A stretch of DNA of 64,000 nt from Candidatus Rhabdochlamydia oedothoracis (GCF_019453995.1 NZ_CP075587.1:1798001-1862000); one strand, 5' to 3'; numbered from the stretch's first letter, positions 25,114 to 33,544 are shown. Notes: a model not told the origin generated them from the sequence alone. A program made the numbers and translations.

Positions 25114-26231
25114 AAGGCATCTCCTAAAAGAGTCATTTTTTTTAATTGCCTTACACAGTCTACAATGATACAAACAGCTACTTGTATTTGCTCTTCTGTT
25201 GTTTCATAAGAAAGGCTAAAGCTGATTGCCGTATAAGCTGAATCAGGTGCAATATGACATTTAATCAGTATTTGAGAAAGCGATTGATACTGCCCGGATC
25301 CTATAGAAGCAAATATCCCTTTACGGTTTAGCAAATACAAAAGCGCTTCTGCATGGATGGCTGGAAAGGCAATAACAGAGCAATTAGGTAGTCGCTCTAC
25401 ATGGGTAAAGAGAATTTTGGCATCGCTGATTTGCAGAGAGATCTTTTCTTCAAATTCATCGCGCAGTCTTGCGGTTTCTAAGCAAATAGATTCAAAAAGA
25501 GCAATATTTTCTTCAACAGCCGCTACTAAACAAGCTAAGGAAGCGGGCATTGGTTGCTGTGAGCAGGAAAATAAAGCATGCTCTTTAACAATCATGACAG
25601 AAGTTCCTCGAGGTGCCTGGATCAAAGATCCTTCTAAAGTCAAAAAATCAATAGGAAGATCGCGCAAACAAAGATGAACCTTCCCTAATACAGAGCTTGC
25701 ATCCACATGCAAAAGAATGCCTCTTTCTTTACACAGCTCCGCTAAATCAGCCACTGGGTGGATGACACCAGTCATAGAATTTGCCCAGGATAAACTTAAA
25801 ATAGAAACTTTAGGAAGTAAAGCTTTATCTAATATCTCTTGAGTGATTTGTCCTTGCTCATTGACCTCAATTTGTCTACATATACACCCTATATTTTCTA
25901 ACTCCCGCCAAATTTCTAAAGACCCCCTATCTTCTATATTAGTCGTTAAAATTTGGTTTTTACCGGTCTGATAAACCGTATTTCGGTAATGAGAAAATGC
26001 CAAATGAGATAGCGCTTCTAGACGGTTTTGAAAACAAAAAATGCGGTCTTGGGGGTTTAATCCTAATAAATCAGCAAAACGTTTAGTATTCTTCTTCATA
26101 GAAACTACCATCTGCTGTCCCATGAAATGAGGTGCCAAAGGGTCTCCCCAATCATTTTTAAAAAATACGAGCATTCTTTCAATAGCGGATAGAGAAGGCT
26201 TTGTAGCGCTATGATGATCAAGATATATCAT
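25110..26231 (-). CDS. NifS/IscS-like protein, catalytic residues missing
   Basis: Fold-type I aminotransferase family, 373 residues from MIYLDHHSATKPS. Asp177 of HVDA, which contacts the PLP pyridine nitrogen, is kept. However, the HKxxGPKG segment with the PLP-binding lysine is replaced by GSLIQAPRGTS (Leu203 at the Lys position), and the active-loop GSAC is replaced by GSGQ (Gln314 for Cys). The IEH region reads NIEDRG. It should not work as a normal cysteine desulfurase and may have a structural or regulatory role beside the NifU-like partner. The start at 26231 is chosen over 26285; it overlaps gpmA by 14 bp. Confidence 0.82.
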   Translation of the reverse strand: MIYLDHHSATKPSLSAIERMLVFFKNDWGDPLAPHFMGQQMVVSMKKNTKRFADLLGLNPQDRIFCFQNRLEALSHLAFSHYRNTVYQTGKNQILTTNIEDRGSLEIWRELENIGCICRQIEVNEQGQITQEILDKALLPKVSILSLSWANSMTGVIHPVADLAELCKERGILLHVDASSVLGKVHLCLRDLPIDFLTLEGSLIQAPRGTSVMIVKEHALFSCSQQPMPASLACLVAAVEENIALFESICLETARLRDEFEEKISLQISDAKILFTHVERLPNCSVIAFPAIHAEALLYLLNRKGIFASIGSGQYQSLSQILIKCHIAPDSAYTAISFSLSYETTEEQIQVAVCIIVDCVRQLKKMTLLGDAL

Positions 26232-26910
26232 TTTTTTCCCAAGTATTATGCATAAAAGTATAAAAGAGAGGTTCCCCTGTAGCAAGCTCCAATTCCACTA
26301 CCTGCTCTTTAGACAAATGATCTAGATACATCACAATCGAACGTAAAGAATTTCCATGAGCTGCAATTAAAACGTTTTTCCCTTGTTCCAAGATAGGTAA
26401 CATGTGTTTTTTAAAATAAGGTATTGTGCGCTCAGCTGTCATAGCTAAACTCTCCCCTTCTGGAGGGGGAATATCAAAACTTCTGCGCCATTTTTGTACT
26501 TGTTCTTTTCCAAACTGCTCAATCGTTTTTTGCTTATTTAAGCCCTGTAAGTCTCCGTACATTCTCTCATTTAATTGCCACGCCTTTACAACGGGTATAC
26601 AATGCTTTTTTACATTTTCATCGTGGATTTGAGACCATTCTTCCGGTTTATTTTTTTCTGGCTCTATAAAATAAGGAACTTTACCCGATTGATGATACGC
26701 CATCGAAATCGTCGCAGTCATTTGTGCCCTAAACAACGTAGAAGTAAAAATATAATCGATAGGAATATGAGCAATTTTTTTACCAGCTTCAATTGCCTCT
26801 TCAATTCCCTTCTGGCTTAAAGGAATATCCACCCATCCAGTAAATAAATTGTGCTTATTCCATTCCGATTGTCCATGACGCATCATGATTAAAGTAGCTT
26901 TTTTTGACAT
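26218..26910 (-). CDS. gpmA: 2,3-bisphosphoglycerate-dependent phosphoglycerate mutase
   Basis: Interconverts 3- and 2-phosphoglycerate in glycolysis. 230 residues. The catalytic histidine is in MMRHGQSEWNKHNLFTGWVD, the second histidine in LIAAHGNSLRSIVMYL, and the acid/base Glu in LNERMYGDLQGLNK. Length and the RHGQSxWN motif place it in the dPGM class. First gene of the gpmA-nifS-nifU operon on the minus strand, with overlapping ends. AAGGAAGATAT precedes the ATG. Confidence 0.95.
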   Translation of the reverse strand: MSKKATLIMMRHGQSEWNKHNLFTGWVDIPLSQKGIEEAIEAGKKIAHIPIDYIFTSTLFRAQMTATISMAYHQSGKVPYFIEPEKNKPEEWSQIHDENVKKHCIPVVKAWQLNERMYGDLQGLNKQKTIEQFGKEQVQKWRRSFDIPPPEGESLAMTAERTIPYFKKHMLPILEQGKNVLIAAHGNSLRSIVMYLDHLSKEQVVELELATGEPLFYTFMHNTWEKNDIS

Positions 26911-27053
26911 ATATCTTCCTTTTAAAGTATCTCTATTAGAATCATATTAGCAAAAACTAGAAAAAATCAAAAAACGAAACAAAAATTTAAATGGGAAGAA
27001 AAAGAACACCGACTCATTCTGGAGAGATCCTTGATAAACTTTACATTCAACCT

Positions 27054-27138
27054 CTTAGATGTTTAGTCCCAAAGTGGGATGGAGTGGATTAATTCTAAAA
27101 CTTTTTGGTTTTTTTTGCCAACTTTTGATAATATACAT
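27054..27138. repeat. 85-bp dispersed repeat (also at 49095-49177)
   Basis: Starts CTTAGATGTTTAGTCCCAAA and ends TTTGCCAACTTTTGATAATA. The copy at 49095 differs at only a few positions. It adjoins IS110 left-end sequence here and IS110 right-end sequence there, so it may be a fragment of an unseen mobile element. No coding content is recognised. Confidence 0.6.
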
Positions 27139-27143
27139 GCCAT

Positions 27144-27996
27144 AATTGCACACAAAGAAGGGGTTGCTCCTTAAACGGAGTAGGTTAAACTCTCCAATGA
27201 TAAGGTAGTTGAGGAAGTAGAAAAACTGGATAAAGAAATGCTTAAGCTGGTCAGTCAAGATAAAGAAGTACAACGGCTTATGACAATCCCTGGCGTAGGA
27301 CCTGTAACAGCATTAACCTATAAAACAGAAATTTTTGATCCCACTCGTTTTAACGATTCTAAATCAGTAGGAGCCTATCTTGGTATGACGCCTAAACAGT
27401 ATGCCTCCGGAGAGGTGCAAAGACAGGGAAGAATTTCAAAATGTGGATCCAGTGAACTTAGATCTCTATTAGTTGAAGCCGGAATAGTAATGCTGACACG
27501 AAGTAAGAAATGGAGCAAGCTAAAAGCTTGGGGATTAAAAATCATGAGAAAAAAAGGAATGAAGAAAGCCGCCTTAGCAGTAGGTAGAAAGTTATCCGTA
27601 ATTATGCATAAGATGCTGATTGAACAAAAAGAATTTATTTACGGTGAGCCAAAGGCAGCTTAAAAACGCATTTTTTTAGAAATAAAAACATTAGGAAAAG
27701 TGACTAAAATTTTTTGCAGGAGAAAACCGAAGAAATAGGTAAAGACGACAAATGAGTTGGCTCTTAGAAGCCGTAATATACATTGTCTTGCCCATTTCAT
27801 TTCGGATAGCATAATGGAGCGAAGAATCTAAAATAGTTTTCTTCAAAAAGACTCCGCAGAAAACCCTGAACTTATCTCCCGCATTAAACTTTGCTGTCCT
27901 AAGATCTTAAAAAACGCCTTTTATTTTGCAAGCAAAATATCGGCTCGGAGAGCTTATGAAGAATTAAGAGAATTTATATTCCCCTTGTGTGCAATT
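27144..27996 (+). mobile_element. IS110 deletion derivative (853 bp)
   Basis: Keeps both inverted repeats (AATTGCACACAA at 27144 and TTGTGTGCAATT ending 27996) and the whole right non-coding region. A deletion joins the left leader (after ACTCTCCAAT at about 27199) to codon 190 or so of the transposase. It could be mobilised in trans. Confidence 0.8.
27199..27663 (+). pseudogene. IS110 transposase, C-terminal fragment
   Basis: Encodes from DKVVEEVEKLDKEMLKLVSQ to the end of the transposase, including the Tnp_20 domain (IPGVGPVTALTYKTEI, RQGRISKCGSSELRSLLVEA) with its serine nucleophile region. The N-terminal DEDD domain is deleted. An ATG at 27238 could start a 141-residue product, but it would lack RuvC-like catalysis. 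Confidence 0.85.
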
Positions 27997-28013
27997 AGAG
28001 AACTCGTTTACAT

Positions 28014-28135
28014 TCAAATTAAGAGCTTGAATATATAAAAATTTTTATACAAAAGATAATATCTTCTTGCAAGATAGAGCAGTTTTTTCAAAAAAACCTA
28101 GTTATGCAATTCTTAATTTGAAATCAATCTAGTAT
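28014..28135 (+). repeat. Duplicated leader-like segments shared with 8369-8715
   Basis: GAGCTTGAATATATAAAAAT...TTTTTATACAA resembles the leader of the repeat-protein gene (8678-8712). TATGCAATTCTTAATTTGAA...CTAGTATA recurs at 8367-8402. The two pieces are in swapped order at the two loci. No ORF is present. Confidence 0.45.
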
Positions 28136-28508
28136 AACATCCAAGACCCAATGTAATAAATTTTCTATTCCCCATTGACCGCGACTGATTCAACTATTCT
28201 TTCATTGAATGGTCCTGTAACACAATAGCTTCCCAATCATCAGCACCACACAAAGAACAAACGATTGTGATAAAAAGTATCGTTATAAAAGGATGAATAA
28301 AATTGCAGGATACTCCTCTAGGATCAGTAATGGTATCAAGACTTTGAATAAGTTTAAGATCAGGCTGAGGAGTCAATCCTGAATGTTTTTGAATGTGCCT
28401 GAGTGGTAATCGTTTTTTATTCATGAAGAGATCCATATTGTTTTTTTCGCAAAAGAAACAATATGGCTGATTTCTACAAAAACTCAAATTACTCTTTTAA
28501 TGTCCTGT
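28136..28508 (-). pseudogene. ISAs1-family transposase remnant
   Basis: 28199-28487 encodes the N-terminus of an ISAs1 (H-repeat type) transposase, with MDLFMNKKRLPLRHIQKH, DTITDPRGVSCNFIHPF and CSLCGADDWEAI. It is followed directly by a piece with the C-terminal signature RGQWGIENLLHWVLDV (about 28140-28195), so the middle is deleted. The terminus AGGACATTAAAAGAG (minus strand) lies at 28490-28506. A longer N-terminal fragment of the same family is at 36973-37462. Confidence 0.78.
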
Positions 28509-28514
28509 GCCCTG

Positions 28515-28642
28515 TAGGTGATGGTAGCCTTTAGCCAAGGTCTCTTTTTGTGTTTGATTGTTAAAAATCACAATAGAGATTCTTTTATCGCCTGCCTATT
28601 CTTTTTTTTAATTCTTCTGTGCACTTCAAACTTGAAAAGACT
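28515..28642 (-). mobile_element. IS30 right-end fragment
   Basis: Last 128 bp of IS30, from TAGGTGATGGTAGCCTTTAG to CTTGAAAAGACT, slightly diverged from the complete copies (an extra T in the T-run, GCCAAGG for GGCAAGG). It ends 14 bp before the rluB promoter. Confidence 0.85.
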
Positions 28643-28655
28643 TAAATTTAAATCA

Positions 28656-28684
28656 TTGAAATTTACTGTTATCCCTTATATAAT
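28656..28684 (+). promoter_or_regulatory. Promoter of rluB, implying a near-leaderless mRNA
   Basis: TTGAAA (28656-28661), a 17-bp spacer and a perfect TATAAT (28679-28684). Transcription would start at about 28691-28693, and the rluB ATG is at 28694. No Shine-Dalgarno sequence is present. Confidence 0.65.
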
Positions 28685-28693
28685 CCTGCCCTT

Positions 28694-29410
28694 ATGGAAG
28701 ATAAAAAACGTTTAAGCAAGGTCCTTGCTGCAGCTGGAGTAGCTTCTCGAAGAGCTTCGGAAGAATTAATTTTTAAAGGTAGAGTGACCGTTAATGACGA
28801 GGTCATACTTGTTCCTCAAACCCTTGTTTGCGCGCAAAAAGATCAAATTTGTGTGGATAATGAGCCAATCCAAGCTGAAGGGAAAAAAGTTTATTACCTT
28901 TTAAACAAACCCCATGGCTTTATTTGTTCCAATGCTCCTTTAGGAACAAAAAAAAGAGTTGTCGATTTATTCGCTCATCTTCCTTATCGTCTATTTACCA
29001 TTGGACGATTAGATAGAGATACAACCGGGCTCTTATTAGTGACTAATGATGGACATTTTGCAAATAAGGTGATCCATCCATCTTCTAATATTCAAAAAGA
29101 ATATTTAATCAAAACACTACAAGAAGTGACCGATTTGCATCTAAAGCAAATCTCTAAAGGAATTTTTATAGAAGGGTCCTTTATAAAACCTATACGAGTG
29201 GTAAAAGTACGTAAGGGCACATTAAAAATTGTAGTTAAAGAAGGAAAGAAGCGAGAGGTTCGCTTGCTTGTACAAGCAGCAAATCTTGAGATTTTAGAAT
29301 TATGTCGCATTCGCATCGGTGGGTTGCTCCTAGGCTCCATTGCCGAAGGCGATTTTCGGTCCATGTCAGAAACAGAAAAGCAGATTATTTTTCAATCTTC
29401 TGATCTTTGA
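28694..29410 (+). CDS. rluB: 23S rRNA/tRNA pseudouridine synthase, RsuA/RluB family
   Basis: Isomerises a uridine in rRNA, acting in the cytoplasm. 238 residues: an S4 RNA-binding domain at the N-terminus (KRLSKVLAAAGVASRRASEELI) and the catalytic domain with GRLDRDTTGLLLVTNDG containing the catalytic Asp. The N-terminus matches the family start exactly, which supports the ATG at 28694 although there is no ribosome site and the predicted promoter ends 9 bp before it. It follows gpmA-nifS-nifU in chlamydial gene order, here separated by IS debris. RluB is the most likely subtype, but RsuA or RluE cannot be excluded. Confidence 0.85.
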   Translation: MEDKKRLSKVLAAAGVASRRASEELIFKGRVTVNDEVILVPQTLVCAQKDQICVDNEPIQAEGKKVYYLLNKPHGFICSNAPLGTKKRVVDLFAHLPYRLFTIGRLDRDTTGLLLVTNDGHFANKVIHPSSNIQKEYLIKTLQEVTDLHLKQISKGIFIEGSFIKPIRVVKVRKGTLKIVVKEGKKREVRLLVQAANLEILELCRIRIGGLLLGSIAEGDFRSMSETEKQIIFQSSDL

Positions 29411-29482
29411 AAAAGAGTTGTATTCAATTGGCTTTAAAGCTAGATTCCGATATGAGATTTGAGTATTTTATAACAGGATTGT

Positions 29483-30157
29483 ATGCTTAACATCGCACGC
29501 CTTTTTGGCAAGTCTCCCTTCGCTCCCCTGCAAACCCACATGAAAAAAGTAGCTCACTGTGTGGAAAAGCTCTCACAGATGTTTGCTAATTTAGGAAAAA
29601 AAGATGCAGAAAAGATTGCAAAAGCAGCCCATGAAATTTCTCGTCTTGAACACGAAGCTGATCTAGCCAAAAATGATATCCGTAACCATCTTCCCAAGAG
29701 TATCTTTTTACCTATTGATCGGGCACAATTCCTCGATATTTTATCTATCCAAGATGATATATCCGATAAGGCAGAAGACATTGCTACCCTACTTACTTTA
29801 AGCCCTCTAGAAGAATGCAATGGATTTCTTCCACAAGTACAAAACTTTTTTTATAAAAATGAAGAAGTGTTTAAGCATTCTAAGCGTATCATTGAGGAGA
29901 TCGATGAATTACTGGAATCTTCTTTTGGGGGAATTGAAGCAGAAAAAGTAAAAACAATGGTAGAAGAAACCGCCTATCTCGAACATGAAGCAAGCAAAAT
30001 GCAGCATGTACTCACAAAAGAGTTGTTCACTAAAGCTCATTCTCTTTCTAATGCAGGTTTCTATTTATGGGTAAGCTTGATTGAAGAAATAGCAAAAATC
30101 TCTCATCTTTCCGAGAGCTTAGCAAACCGCATTAGAATGGTCCTAGAACTAAAATAA
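29483..30157 (+). CDS. DUF47 family phosphate transport regulator (PhoU-like)
   Basis: 224 residues, all-helical PhoU-like DUF47 protein (TIGR00153 type). It probably controls the Pit-type permease encoded 3 bp downstream, as in many bacteria. Visible features include PLQTHMKKVAHCVEKLSQMF, HEADLAKNDIRNHLPKSIFL-like charged helices and two repeats rich in Glu/Asp that in PhoU proteins bind metal clusters (EHEAD and EHEAS). Cytoplasmic and peripheral to the membrane. First gene of a two-gene operon with a short spacer. Confidence 0.88.
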   Translation: MLNIARLFGKSPFAPLQTHMKKVAHCVEKLSQMFANLGKKDAEKIAKAAHEISRLEHEADLAKNDIRNHLPKSIFLPIDRAQFLDILSIQDDISDKAEDIATLLTLSPLEECNGFLPQVQNFFYKNEEVFKHSKRIIEEIDELLESSFGGIEAEKVKTMVEETAYLEHEASKMQHVLTKELFTKAHSLSNAGFYLWVSLIEEIAKISHLSESLANRIRMVLELK

Positions 30158-30160
30158 ACG

Positions 30161-31582
30161 ATGGACACTGCAACAATACTTACACTGCTTGTTATAGCCA
30201 TTGGTTTTTATATGGCTTGGAATATTGGAGCCAATGATGTTTCTAATGCTATGGGGACATCTGTTGGCTCAGGTGCTCTTACCTTAAGAAAAGCGGTTAT
30301 TCTAGCAGCTGTTCTAGAGTTTAGTGGAGCTTTCTTCCTTGGATCTCATGTCTCAGAAACTATGCAAAAAGGATTGATTCACACTCAATTGTTTGCAGAA
30401 GATCCCTTGATCTTAGTCTTAGGAATGTGCGCTGCACTATGCGGAACTGGGGTCTGGTTACAAATAGCTTCTTTTTTTGGATGGCCTGTTTCTACAACGC
30501 ATGCGATTGTAGGAGCTATTTTAGGCTTTGCTGGCGTGATTATGGGAATCAACGCTATTCAATGGAGTGCGGTGAATTCCATTGCAGCTAGTTGGGTTAG
30601 CTCGCCTGTTTTAGCAGGTATGATCTCTTATTTTGTATTTAATATGTTGCAACGCAATATTTTATATGCAATGAACCCTTTAGAAGCAGCAAGAAAATTT
30701 ATCCCCTTATTAACCTTCATTGTTCTTGGTGTATTTACTCTAAGTTTACTGTTCAATGGGCTTACTCGTTTGAATTGGCATTTTTCTTTTATCCAAGTAC
30801 TAGCTTTTGCCTTCGTCATTGGTAGCATTGCTTCTTTTATCGCCTTTCTATTAGTTCGTAGAGTGTATTCTTCCAATGAATCAAACCCTATTTCTCGTTA
30901 TTCCCCTCAAACGGTTATCAGTCTAGAAAAAGCACTTAAGCACCTACAGCGCGTTCATGTGGTATCTTATGATGAAACCCATGCAAAAATAGGACAATTA
31001 GTAGAAGAAGTACAATCGCTCTCTCAACAGCTAAGGCAAGAAACAAACTTTTTAGAACGTACTTCTGAATATACTTCTGTAGAAAAAATGTTTGGTTATT
31101 TGCAAATTCTAAGTGCCTCTTTTGTTGCTTTTGGTCACGGGGCTAATGATGTTGCTAACGCTATAGGCCCTGTTGCAGCTGTTCTAGATATCATTAATAG
31201 AGGTATTGTTTCTCAAGCAACAACGGTTCCTTCTTGGCTACTTGTATTTGGAGGCTTAGGAATTGTAACAGGTCTTGCAACCTGGGGTTGGCGCGTCATT
31301 GCTACCATTGGCAAAAAAATCACTGAACTTACCCCCACCCGTGGCTTCTCTGCTGAATTTGGCACCGCTATTACCATCCTTTTAGCTTCCAAACTAGGCC
31401 TCCCCGTCTCTACTACACACTGCTTAGTCGGTGCTGTTCTAGGGGTAGGATTAGCTCGTGGAATCCGCGCCTTAAACCTTAGAATGCTTCGCTACATTGC
31501 ACTATCTTGGGTAATTACTCTTCCTGCTAGTGCAATAACTAGTGTTCTTATTTTCTATTTACTAAAAGCTATTTTCATATAA
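30161..31582 (+). CDS. pit: Inorganic phosphate transporter, Pit family
   Basis: Inner-membrane low-affinity phosphate:cation symporter, 473 residues with ten or so membrane segments. The duplicated PHO-4 signatures are intact: NIGANDVSNAMGTSVGSGAL (about 20-40) and GHGANDVANAIGPVAAV (about 325-341), each with GWPVSTTHAIVGAI-type and GLPVSTTHCLVGAV partners. A hydrophilic loop in the middle (about 240-310) separates the halves. It starts 3 bp after the DUF47 gene and is co-transcribed with it. The exact subtype (phosphate versus sulfate) is set by similarity only. Confidence 0.93.
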   Translation: MDTATILTLLVIAIGFYMAWNIGANDVSNAMGTSVGSGALTLRKAVILAAVLEFSGAFFLGSHVSETMQKGLIHTQLFAEDPLILVLGMCAALCGTGVWLQIASFFGWPVSTTHAIVGAILGFAGVIMGINAIQWSAVNSIAASWVSSPVLAGMISYFVFNMLQRNILYAMNPLEAARKFIPLLTFIVLGVFTLSLLFNGLTRLNWHFSFIQVLAFAFVIGSIASFIAFLLVRRVYSSNESNPISRYSPQTVISLEKALKHLQRVHVVSYDETHAKIGQLVEEVQSLSQQLRQETNFLERTSEYTSVEKMFGYLQILSASFVAFGHGANDVANAIGPVAAVLDIINRGIVSQATTVPSWLLVFGGLGIVTGLATWGWRVIATIGKKITELTPTRGFSAEFGTAITILLASKLGLPVSTTHCLVGAVLGVGLARGIRALNLRMLRYIALSWVITLPASAITSVLIFYLLKAIFI

Positions 31583-31626
31583 ATACTTATTTAAAAAAAA
31601 TAGCCAGACTAACTTACTTCATGTTA

Positions 31627-31690
31627 AGTCTTTTCAAGTTTGAAGTGCACAAAAGAATTAAAAAAAAGAATAGGCAGGCGATGAAAGAAT
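31627..31690 (+). mobile_element. IS30 right-end fragment
   Basis: 64 bp beginning AGTCTTTTCAAGTTTGAAGT and ending GGCGATGAAAGAAT; the inverse of the right terminus of complete copies. It is followed directly by 22 bp of the 149-bp MITE end (AGATCTCTTGCATAACCAAT). Confidence 0.8.
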
Positions 31691-31736
31691 AGATCTCTTG
31701 CATAACCAATAACCTACATTCCTACCCCCTAGCGTA

Positions 31737-31824
31737 TATAGTGGTTCCGATTCAATCGTATAGAAAAATATAGGATTAACGACAAGTTTCAAGTCGTTGA
31801 CTTGAACCCCATTAAGATAGCCGT
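31737..31824 (+). repeat. 107-bp MITE family, left part
   Basis: TATAGTGGTTCCGATTCAAT to ATTAAGATAGCCGT, almost identical to 53609-53697. The right end is replaced by IS110 leader sequence (AAAATGAGGAGCAACC). A possible remnant of the lost right end (TTACTATATA) lies after the IS110 right end at about 33156. Confidence 0.7.
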
Positions 31825-33148
31825 AAAATGAGGAGCAACCTATGAAGCATTATATTGGATTAGATGTATCAATGAAAAGAACTTTTATCTGTGTATTAAA
31901 TGAACAAGGTAAGATTGTCCATGAAGGTTCAGAAAAAACAGATCCTGATTTACTAGCAGATTATTTTTCCAAAAGAGATTTTCAAGAAATCGTTGTTGGC
32001 TTTGAAAGTGGATGTTTATCTCATTACCTAGTCACAGGATTTAGAAAAAGAGCTATAGATCCCCTATGTATGGATGCAAGGAAGCTGAGTACGATTCTTG
32101 CTTTGAAAATAAATAAGACAGACAAAAATGATGCACGAGGAATCGCAGAAGCCCTTCGATCAGGTATGTATACACGAGTACACTGTAAGCCCCAAGATTC
32201 AGTAGAAAAAAGCATTTTGTTAGTTTCCAGAAGAGCGCTAATTAAACAGCAAACGCAGTTAAAAAATACTGTAAGGGGCTTGCTTAAAAGTTACGGAATA
32301 CGATTGGGATCTGTGGGATCCAAAAGATTTTCGTCTGTGGTTGTAAAGCAGATAGAAAAACAGGAAAAAAGTATTGTTCTGAGCATAACCTCTCTATTAA
32401 ATACCTTTGATAAGGTAGTTGAGGAAGTAGAAAAACTGGATAAAGAAATGCTTAAGCTGGTCAGTCAAGATAAAGAAGTACAACGGCTTATGACAATCCC
32501 TGGCGTAGGACCTGTAACAGCATTAACCTATAAAACAGAAATTTTTGATCCCACTCGTTTTAACGATTCTAAATCAGTAGGAGCCTATCTTGGTATGACG
32601 CCTAAACAGTATGCCTCCGGAGAGGTGCAAAGACAGGGAAGAATTTCAAAATGTGGATCCAGTGAACTTAGATCTCTATTAGTTGAAGCCGGAATAGTAA
32701 TGCTGACACGAAGTAAGAAATGGAGCAAGCTAAAAGCTTGGGGATTAAAAATCATGAGAAAAAAAGGAATGAAGAAAGCCGCCTTAGCAGTAGGTAGAAA
32801 GTTATCCGTAATTATGCATAAGATGCTGATTGAACAAAAAGAATTTATTTACGGTGAGCCAAAGGCAGCTTAAAAACGCATTTTTTTAGAAATAAAAACA
32901 TTAGGAAAAGTGACTAAAATTTTTTGCAGGAGAAAACCGAAGAAATAGGTAAATCGGATAGCATAATGGAGCGAAGAATCTAAAATAGTTTTCTTCAAAA
33001 AGACTCCGCAGAGAACCCTGGACTTATCTCCCGCATTAAACTTTGCTGTCCTAAGATCTTAAAAAACGCCTTTTATTTTGCAAGCAAAATATCGGCTCGG
33101 AGAGCTTATGAAGAATTAAGAGAATTTATATTCCCCTTGTGTGCAATT
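31825..33148 (+). mobile_element. IS110-family element with intact ORF but altered ends
   Basis: Contains the only complete IS110 transposase gene here. The left non-coding leader is missing up to about 13 bp before the ATG, and the right non-coding region lacks 58 bp found in the other copies (between GGTAAA and TCGGATAGC, near 32954). The right repeat TTGTGTGCAATT ends at 33148. The protein may be active but the element may not move by itself. Confidence 0.85.
31842..32873 (+). CDS. IS110-family transposase (DEDD recombinase)
   Basis: 343 residues. The N-terminal RuvC-like DEDD domain starts YIGLDVSMKRTFICVLNEQG (first Asp) and contains NKTDKNDARGIAEALRSGMY with the paired Asp residues. 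The C-terminal Tnp_20 domain has TIPGVGPVTALTYKTEIFD and RQGRISKCGSSELRSLLVEAG, carrying the conserved serine. Such enzymes use a bridge RNA from the element's own ends to choose target and donor sites. GAGGAGCAACC precedes the ATG. The frame is fully open and identical in almost every base to the interrupted copy at 7042, so inactivation of the latter is recent. Confidence 0.94.
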   Translation: MKHYIGLDVSMKRTFICVLNEQGKIVHEGSEKTDPDLLADYFSKRDFQEIVVGFESGCLSHYLVTGFRKRAIDPLCMDARKLSTILALKINKTDKNDARGIAEALRSGMYTRVHCKPQDSVEKSILLVSRRALIKQQTQLKNTVRGLLKSYGIRLGSVGSKRFSSVVVKQIEKQEKSIVLSITSLLNTFDKVVEEVEKLDKEMLKLVSQDKEVQRLMTIPGVGPVTALTYKTEIFDPTRFNDSKSVGAYLGMTPKQYASGEVQRQGRISKCGSSELRSLLVEAGIVMLTRSKKWSKLKAWGLKIMRKKGMKKAALAVGRKLSVIMHKMLIEQKEFIYGEPKAA

Positions 33149-33149
33149 A

Positions 33150-33410
33150 GAGAATTACTATATATTTTGTTTTTCCTGTTTAGATCAGACTTTATATGCT
33201 GGGTCCAGTCGCGCAATGTGCTACAAGGAACTTTAAACCGTTTTACAGCTTCTTTTTTTTTCAAACCATTATTAACTGCATCTACAACTTTTTGCTTAAA
33301 TTCTTGATCATATATTTTGTTTTTCCTGTTTAGATCAGTATTTAATTCATCTAAATCTAGATCAGTCTTTTGTGTTGTTTCTGGGCTTGGGTAGACTTTT
33401 TTTCTGATCC
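33150..33410 (-). pseudogene. Transposase-like helix-turn-helix remnant
   Basis: An open minus-strand frame without a clear start contains IYDQEFKQKVVDAVNNGLKK and EAVKRFKVPCSTLRDWTQH, a helix-turn-helix of the type found at the N-terminus of many transposases. A 30-bp sequence (CATATATTTTGTTTTTCCTG plus GTTTAGATCAG) is repeated at 33161-33190 and 33309-33338, so the segment LNRKNKIY occurs twice. It is bounded by the IS110 right end and an IS5 fragment. Confidence 0.5.
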
Positions 33411-33417
33411 TAAAAGA

Positions 33418-33544
33418 AGTCGATACCCAAAGGCTTCCTCATGCGATTCATATTACCACCGCTAATATCAGTGATAGAAATGGGTGTATAGAAGCATTTT
33501 CACTACATAAAAACAATTTGTTCGGTGTAAAAAGTGTTTTATCA
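33418..33544 (+). mobile_element. IS5 orfB internal fragment
   Basis: 127 bp matching the middle of IS5 orfB (GTCGATACCCAAAGGCTTCC to GTAAAAAGTGTTTTATC), diverged by several substitutions. Neither end repeat is present. Confidence 0.75.

Noticed and set aside
28518-28715. 65-codon ORF running into rluB
   Set aside because: It consists of IS30 end sequence and overlaps the rluB promoter.
33161-33338. Spaced 30-bp repeat as a CRISPR unit
   Set aside because: Only two copies about 148 bp apart, inside a decayed coding frame; no array and no cas genes.
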